DNA of 64,000 bases, from contig NC_088775.1 of the NCBI RefSeq assembly GCF_954871325.1, positions 6,487,561 to 6,551,560 of the forward strand. Direction: 5' to 3'. Source of the DNA: Gordionus sp. m RMFG-2023. Taxonomy: Eukaryota > Nematomorpha > Gordioida > Chordodea > Parachordodidae. This document shows, piece by piece, positions 52,808 to 61,800 of this stretch. A model generated the notes under the pieces. It made no database searches. It was not told where the DNA came from and worked only from the letters and a program-made list of their open reading frames with translations. Positions within the stretch are counted from its first letter, which is position 1, and every line of letters starts with the position of its first letter. The position numbers and the translations under genes are program-made.

Positions 52808-55800
52808 TAAGGATAAATATAAGAATATCACGTAAAAAATACTCCTTTTACTTTAAAAAAAATTACCTCAATGGAATAGCAGGATTCCGCATTAACTGCG
52901 CATATTTTTCTTTCTAAAGTTTTGAATTCATTCCTTTCTTTTTATTTTTCTGACAATTTTAATTTTAAAAGTTATTATGGTATAAATAAATATATAAAGA
53001 TAAAACGTCGATTTTACCCCTTATTTTGTTCATTAGGTCCTAAAGTTATAATTAGCATAATTAAGGTTAGACTATTCCACCTTTGGAATTTGGCTGTGAA
53101 AAAAAAAAGATCACCTATATTGAAATATATGATTTCAAAATGTAAATTTTATAAAAAATATAGTTAATTTTTAAAACGGAAAATTTTCTTCTTCTTTGAA
53201 ATGACTTTAATCGTATTTTAAATTTTCAATAATATGGAAATAAATTTATAATTCTATGTGGAAAATAACGCAAAATTGTAAAAAGGAGAAATTTTACATT
53301 ATCTTTAAAACTTTTTAAAACTCCTAATGGAATTATAATGTATAAATTATTGAAATAAAATGCAATATTATATGAAATGATTTTACCATCGTAAAAGAAA
53401 ATAATAATAAAAATTAATTTATGTATAAAAGATTTTTTTTTAAAAAAATAAACAAAGATCAAAAAAATTCTTCTATAAATTTTAGGAATTATTTTGAAAT
53501 CGATCCGCTTAGTTCTTAGCCGGTGGGAGATTAAAGACGAAGAGTCTTTTAGTCAAAGAAAACTTTTTCCTAATTCCTTTGCGCACTTCGCAAAAATGGT
53601 TGTACAAATAATCTAATGTACCTCTTTACATACACAGTATTATGGCGGTGTCCTGTCAATTTAATTTGAATACTTAATAGTTTTTTAGCCTAGGCTAAAC
53701 AACTTTTAAGTTAGGACACCTTATTTTTTGTTTTAAGGGTGCCATTGTATACTTTCGTATTTTATTATCATTTTTTTAAATTTTTTTTTCTTTTTAAGCT
53801 GTTTAGTAATAAGCCAATCTAAGGCACAGCCTTATATACTGAGTTTTAAATTAAATAAGAATATAAATTGGTAATTAAATATAAATTGATTTTTTTTTAA
53901 AAATTTATTTTATTATATATTAATGTAAAAGTAGCATAAAATAACAAGATGGGATATGAGTATAAGTCACTCAACATTTTTACATTATTTTTAATAGTGT
54001 TGTTGGTAGAGATCGCCTTGAGCCAATTTACGTTCAAATTCGAGCTTTATAGTAAAAGGGGAGTTTCTAATTAGCCGATTTTCTACAGAAGCGTATCTTG
54101 CCCCACCCGCACAAAAATTTTTACGGTCCCTCACAATAATCGGAATCCTCTTATAGTCGGTAAAAAAATTATCCCCCTCCCTCATGCTGGTTTGCGGTGG
54201 TGTCTGTTGCCTCTCTCATTATAAAGTATTCATGTTACATTGGTGTGGTTAAAAAATATTTACTATTAAATGGGGTTCCCCCCAATAAATTGGGAAAACG
54301 CAACCCCCCCCCCCCCCCCCTCCATTCCAGGCGATGTCTACAGTTAGTATGAATTCGTTTATAACTATTTTAACATTTCGTCGAATTGGGGAATATCGTT
54401 TTGATATGGTTTGAGAATTTAATAATAAATTTGTATTCACAATAAAAAGTGAAATATTTTATTTTAAACCCTTTATTTAGTTTTCACTTAACATTTATTA
54501 TTATAATATTCGTGTTAAATCATCCTAGAGGAAATTAGGTATTATTAGATTTGTACGTCTACAGTCGTATCAGCGGTAGCGTTGCTTTTTATGTCATCAT
54601 ATTACACACCAACATGAAAATTATTCCGGACCGGGCCCTGCCATATATTTTAAAACCAAATATTTTAAATCGTCATTATTTGCTATAAATTACAAATAAA
54701 TATAATGTATTTTAAAAAATCTTGGTCGGGCCGAATATTTAAAAAAAAAATCACCCAGACTGGGCCGTGCAATTGGTACCTATGCATCTGATTTATTGGA
54801 TATACAATTTTTAATGATTTTATTCGATTTCAATTATTATGTATAGCACTTATTTATTAAAGATTAGAAGAGTATTGATAGAGTTCAAAGTGAGCCCAGC
54901 TATGGAAAATACACGTTCAATGGGTGTGATATATGCTAAATTTATTAGCTAACATTGAAAGTTTGAGATGATTGAATTCTCTTAAAACTAAGATAACAGT
55001 TTCTATAATACGAGGCTAAATAATAAATGGCCTTTTTTTCTAGACTAGTCAAATTGTCTTCTCCAAATTCTGGTCATGAGAACCAATAATCTTATTATAA
55101 ATCTGAAATATCAGTGATCTCTTAAAATATGGAGTGAAAATAATGAATATTTTTTTTCCTAGGTTAATCAAATGGATTTGTATTTTTTTTTTCTCCAATT
55201 TTATAAGTATATTACTACTCTTGCTAAAAGTTACTTTTAAAAATAATTTACAGTTACACTTGCACTTGCACACTACATTCTTAAAAAAGTTATCAAGTTA
55301 CATTATATAACTCATTTACTTTGACAGCACTACATTTTACCCATCTATCTTAGACCTTATAAATGGGTAATTCTAAATTAATTTTATTTTTGAATTTTTA
55401 TTTTCCGATTATATATGTAAATTTTTAAATGATATTTTATATTTTATTACTTGAAATATGATAACTAATATTTTTTTATTTGCCTATTTAAAATAATAAA
55501 ATTTTTAGGAAAATAATAAAAAAATAACAGAATTCGTTTATGGCGCCATTTATATTAGATAGGATATGGCCTAATAATTTTAGTAATTATATATTTTAAA
55601 ATATAATTACCCATCACCCCCACCCATCCCTTCCTTATAAATTTATAATAAATGATAAAAAAATAGTTTTAAGGAGAGTGGGGGGGGGGGGGTAAATGTG
55701 ACACGAATAATGTTTTTACTTTACGAAAAAATAACTCAATTTTTGGAATGTAACGATTGAACTCATTCATGATCTTTATATATGATAACACAAATTTAAG

Positions 55801-58800
55801 AATACTATTTTATTAAAAATAGTGTATAGTTTACATCAGGCGCTCCTGCAGAACGTTTGTTCAGGTCAAGGGAAGTTTATTTTAGAGATAGACGAACATG
55901 CCCTTGACAGAAATTTTTAAAATAGTTTTACTGTTAATCTATTATTAATCCTAAATTTTTAAGCAGAATGAATTTGTGTTATTTATTGCCAAGGTATAAT
56001 CAAGGTTGGGGGCCTCGCAAATTTCCATATTCTCGTAAATACTATTTTAAGTTAATAAAAAAATTTCCCCTACACCCCAACCCTCTCTTTCACAAAAATG
56101 TATACAATATAATCACTATTAAAAACAATTTGAAAGAAAAATTAGTATAACAACACAACAGTTAATAACTTTTTAAAATAAAGACTATAATTCAAAATTT
56201 ATAGAAATTTTTTTTTTTTTATAAAAATATACCTTTTTTAGGTGCAAATAGATATTAAATTGTAATTTTTCTTTCAGTGCCATCATATCTTTTCGTAAAT
56301 TGTATTTTCATTTAAATTCTTCTGATTAAAATTTGTAAATCGCAAGATATTTTATATAACAATAAAAAAATTTTTTTATTAAAAATGAATATAAATTATT
56401 TATAAATTAATTTGAAAAATAGCTAGTTACTTTTGGGATGTATCTGTAACTAGCTATCTTTATTACTTTTTAAAGGATGTAACTTGTAACGCTACAATAA
56501 GTGTGTTTATTTCAACAAAATTTCTCTTTTTTATAATTATTTTTGTTAGGTTATGAGTCCTCTAGTTTGAGTTTTATTTTATTTATAGGCTCCATATTCT
56601 AGAGGAGGAGGGGGTTCTGTGCCTGCAAAGGATTCATTTATTTAAATTTTGTCTTTTCATTAGATGCTAACACCTGACAGCATAGGAATATCCCGGAATT
56701 CGTTATGGGGATGAAAGCGCTTTTAGGCGTGGTTTTCCGCAGTCAATTTTATCGGATGTCTTTAGGTCTACTTATTGTAGACCTTTGGCTATATTAGATT
56801 TTAATAAGAATCATTTTGAGTTATCACTATGTTTTTTTCCCCTTTAAAATTATGAATTATAATCGTTATTTTATAAATTTATTAACATTTTTTTTTTACT
56901 AATTTTTCTTTCAAATTCTTCTTTATAGTTGATATACTAAATAAAATAAAATTTTGAGGGAGAGGGGGTGGGGGGTGTTTAAAGGGTAAATTTTTATTCG
57001 CTTAAAATGATACTACGAAAACAGGCAAATTTACCTTGCCTCAACTTGGTTTCGCGCCTGCCTGGCGGAATAAGTAAGACTAACATAAACAATATGTTCA
57101 CTTCAATCTTTTTTAAAACTGTATAAATTTTGATAGAATATATATATGCTTAATTTAACCTTACATATTTTATATACTATAAGAAAGAAAGAAAAAAAGA
57201 AAGAAAGAAAGAATATAACAATTATCAATAAACCTACAAAGTATAAGTGTGTATATTATATAATGATAAACCTATTATTAAATTAGAAGATTTATCATAT
57301 TCAATATTATATGATATTTTTATATTTTTAAATCCGTAGCTTACATTTTTTTTTACAAACTCCAGTTTATGTAATGAAAAATTTTTTCTAAAATTTTTAT
57401 GTTATATATGGATTAAAAATTTAATTTTTTTTTTTACTTTGAAAAATAAAATGAAATTTCGTTTTGGATTAAATGTTTTTTAAGATTAAATTCTTTAAGA
57501 TTTAAAAAAAAAAATCCTAAATTTTATAGAAACCACATTTCCTAACTTCTGCTTTTTATTTAGAGTTATTGTTTACAACACACTGACTTCGCCGCTAGGG
57601 AGGTTTATGTTACATTCCCTTGTTATCTCAACTCCTATAAAAGATAAAATTTTACAACTTTAAAAAAAATATCTGGCAAGTAGCAACCTTGCGCGGAGCC
57701 TTACTTAGTAGATGACAGCCTTTTCAAAATTTTAAGGGCCACCAAATTTAATTTTTTTTTAAGGAACTTCTTTCAAATATCAGACTACTAATTAGTTATT
57801 ATTTAAAATAAAGAATATATATATTAAAATATTCGTTGTTTTTTCATTTGAAGCCATTATTGGAAAATTAATGGGGAATTCAAAATGCTTAAGTGGATGT
57901 TTCAGGAACAACAAAAGACCCAAAGTGTAGCACAGTTTCTTTGTCCAAAGAGTTTCCCCTATTTGGTTATTCTGCTTATCTGCTGTGATGTTCTGGTACG
58001 GGTGAATATTTTAAGCAAGATGATGCAAAACGACAGTATCGACCTAAATAATGTAGTGACGCTTACAGAAAAGATATATATTTTTAGTCAATTTAAGAAT
58101 AATAGTTTAAGGATTCCTTAATCATCGCAAAATACCTTGCTGATGAGTTAGAAGGTTTTAGAAGAAAAAATGTATAAAAAAATTCAAAAGCAATTCCTAT
58201 GAAGAAGAGGATGAGTCTATATTATGATCCAGAAGAAAAATATCGTATTGAGTTTTTCATTGTAGTGCTCGAACAAGCAATGATTGTTATTACAAGAAAA
58301 TTTTCAACTATTTAAATAATTGTAGGACCATTTTAAGTTTTCTCCTCGATACATCTACTTTTATAGAGGTATCTGAAACTGATTAAAGAATTTCATTCTA
58401 TTTTACCCATGCTCCGAGATTTAGAGAAGGACATTAAAAAAAGGATTAATTGGACTAAAAACCTTATAAAATTATCTAAACATGCACTTAAACCCCTCTA
58501 AACAAATTTTTTTAAAAAAAACTATTTATAGTTATAGAATTAGAGGAAGTGTTTCTAATGTTTCTATCCTGATAATTTTACTAATCGCAAGCCGGGAGAT
58601 TTATTTTGCTCATAGATGGGGCAAAGGTTTGAACATCTATTAACGAAATCTCGAGGCTTAGACCATATTTTTATGGCTAAAATATAGAGTTAGCCATTTT
58701 TAAAAATCGGCTTAAATTTAGCCGTTTAACAACACTAATTGCAATTCATTTTATCAATATAATCGATCAATGGATCCGATTTTTAAAAACGACTAACTCA

Positions 58801-61800
58801 ATATTTTGTCCGAAGAAAAATATTACGCAAGCCGGAAGATTTTGGTCATAGATGGCACATGGGTTTGGACATCTATTTTCGAAATTTCGGAATTCGAGCA
58901 ACATTTATCTGGCGAAAATATTATGTTATTCGTTTTTGAAAATGGCCCAAATTGAGCCGTTTAACAACAACACTATATTATCAATATCTTAATTAAAAAT
59001 TTTTTAAAATTAACACAATTTATTTTCTCGTTTTCTGCTTTACGCTGTTTTTATTTCATTTTTTTTATATTCTAAATTTTTTTTAATATGTATTTTTTTT
59101 TATCGTTTTTTTTACATACTCTTATTAATAAATACATATTACAATTTTTATATTATTCTTATAAAAATAAATTTACAAGAACAGTTCTAGTAACAGATAT
59201 AAAAATTATATCCGAGAATGAAATTAACTACTTTTTTAAAAAAAAAAAATAGGAACATTAAATAATTAACAATTGGGATTGGAATTTAAGATTCATCAAA
59301 ATATTATTTAACATTTTTAAAAGAATATTTTTTTAAAAAAAATTGTATACAAAAAAAATATTTAAGCTCTTACATATCAAAAGCAATAAATATTTAACGG
59401 TTAACAAACGACTCCCAGCGCAACTCGAAAAAAATGCCATGCGAATAACTTTAGACTTACTTGGAAACGAAGGATCTTGGTTCTATATACAACCTTATTA
59501 CAAACTACGCACCCTTGGAGACAATGTGAAAATTTTAAATTTTAAAACTTTAATATTTTTTGCATAAAAGGGTGATATATATAATTTGTAGCTTACAATA
59601 TTTTTTTTCTAAAATTTAGTGTTGTCGCGCCGATTTTTTAAAAAATCTACCTCAATATTTTAGCCAAAAAAATACTAGACCTAGGTTCCTTCCATGAGCA
59701 AAATCTTCAGGCTTAATATTTCGGATGAAATATTGAGTTAGCCGTTTTTTAAAAGTCGGCTCAAAACGCCGTTTAACAACACTACTAAAATTGTTAACTT
59801 ATTTAGGAGAAAAATGATTATTTTTATAAAATGTATGTGTTCGTTTTTGAGCCCTTTTTTAAAAATTAAAAATATGATTTATGTTTGAAATGCATTCTAT
59901 CATTATGTAGAAAACTTATTCTGTGATATTTCGAAAATTTTGCACTGAATATAATTTATATTAGTTTTTCCATAGATTTTTTCTTGTATAAATTATAAAT
60001 TACAAAAATTAAAGACAGAATTGTCTGAAATTCATAGCGTAGGTATTCTTAACATTCTGTAATACATTTCCCGGAATATTAGATCTTTGAAATTTTAAAA
60101 CACGCTCAAAAAAATTATAAAGTTGAAAAAATAACATTTTGGCTAATATATAATTATTGGAATTAGGATGATTTCAAGTATTTTGTTAATTCATTTAGGT
60201 AGTGGTTGGTGACAAAGTAGTATTGATGTCCGTAAATTCTAGTCAAGAACTTCACGTGGGATATTGCGATTTATTGGATAATCCGGGATGTAAAGAAGTA
60301 TATATATATATATATATATCAATCTTGTATGCTAAGCTTCACTTAGAAGGGATTTTTTTTATGGTTAAAATTTGAAAAATAGCTCCCAATGTATAAAGCG
60401 ATGATTTAGATTGTAATATAAACCATGTTGGATATCTGTGTTGTCAACTTGATCTTTACACTAACTTAAACATATTGTAATATTACTCCTACTGGGTATA
60501 TGTGTTTTTCTCTCAATCTTTTCCATAATATAAATTGTATAATTTATAATTAGAGCTTCAAAGTACAAAAAAACATATAATATATATTAGCGCTTGCTCA
60601 TCATATGACCAATAAAGTAAATTCCCTGCTAGCGGACTCTTACTTTTTATATATACATACAACTACCGGCAGATCGCTAACTAACGCTAAAAAGAAATTG
60701 GCTTAAATATTTTATAGGCTAATAAAACGCTAAAACCAATATTATTATATAATATCAATTGTGAGTTTTAAATATGGAAATTACTAGAAGGAATCTTCAT
60801 TTAATGAATATTAAACTAAATTATTGTTGTGCCGATAGTCAATAATTTCGAATAATAAAGAGGAAAAAAAATTATGACACTTATTATTTTATGTGATTTT
60901 GTAATTTAAAAAAAAAAGGTAAACGCGCTTAATTCAAATACCAGCTGGAAGATTATGTTATTCTTGCCACAAAAAGAGAACATTGAAGATGTTTTGAAGG
61001 GGGTAATATACAGAATTTATTCTTATCATCTTTCCAATATTTAAAACTAACTCTGGCTGTAAAATTAAATTTTAAATGTTTATCTATATGTTAATTTTAT
61101 AATATAAATGTGAAGTAACCACGTTTATTTTTAAAATTTTTTCTCCCCACCCCAAGCCCTATTTCAAATAAATGTTTGTTCTCGCAGTTAGATAACAATT
61201 GATTTTAAAGTAAAAAATAAAATTTTACATTAAAAACTAACCCAATTAAGAAAGAAAAAAAAAGTCGGAGAAAATATAATCTTGAACAAAATCAGGTATT
61301 AAGAATAAATTTAAAATGAAGTTAGTAAGTCTTAGGTTTTTATATTTGTATTTTTATATCATACTTTAAATAAATACAATTAATACAAGATTTCTTCGAG
61401 AAATTAAATTTCACGCCTTCGAGGCCTTTATGCCATATCTTCAACGCTATGTAGTTTTTTATAGATACTTAATAGGGAGATCAGAATCAGCTTATAGGCT
61501 CATTTTATATGGCACATGATTTATGATAGCAATCAGAACTGCCTCAAAAAGAATACTCTTAATTTTTATATCAGTGATCGACTGCACAAATTGATCATAC
61601 ATAACATCACTTAAATTTTAGCATTTCTAGAAGCTTCTTGAGAATTTCTCTTATTGCCAAAATTTTTTTTTAAAATCTTGTATAGAATTTTATTAAAAAT
61701 GTTTATATAATTCTTTTGTTTTTGCGATAAATCAAAGGGAGACGTGATTAGATTATTTCACGCCGAGCAAGAAAAGTTTTTAACCTGCGACGAGATCAAA

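Larger units (their letters stand above)
42575..59366 (+). other. IP3 receptor intron 4 (16.8 kb)
   Basis: Very large intron filled with mobile-element debris: decayed coding-like DNA (44.3-45.5 kb), a GC-ended MITE candidate (45.9-46.2 kb), an RLE-type LINE (about 47.0-50.4 kb), GC-island repeat (54.6 kb), hAT fragment (57.9-58.4 kb) and two foldback MITEs (58.6-59.0 kb). Stretches between these (42.6-44.3, 50.7-54.6, 54.8-57.8 kb) are AT-rich with no gene recognised. Confidence 0.8.

Noticed and set aside
52198-53462. Several small open frames in IP3 receptor intron 4
   Set aside because: AT-run translations without domains; they adjoin microsatellite and repeat-edge sequence.
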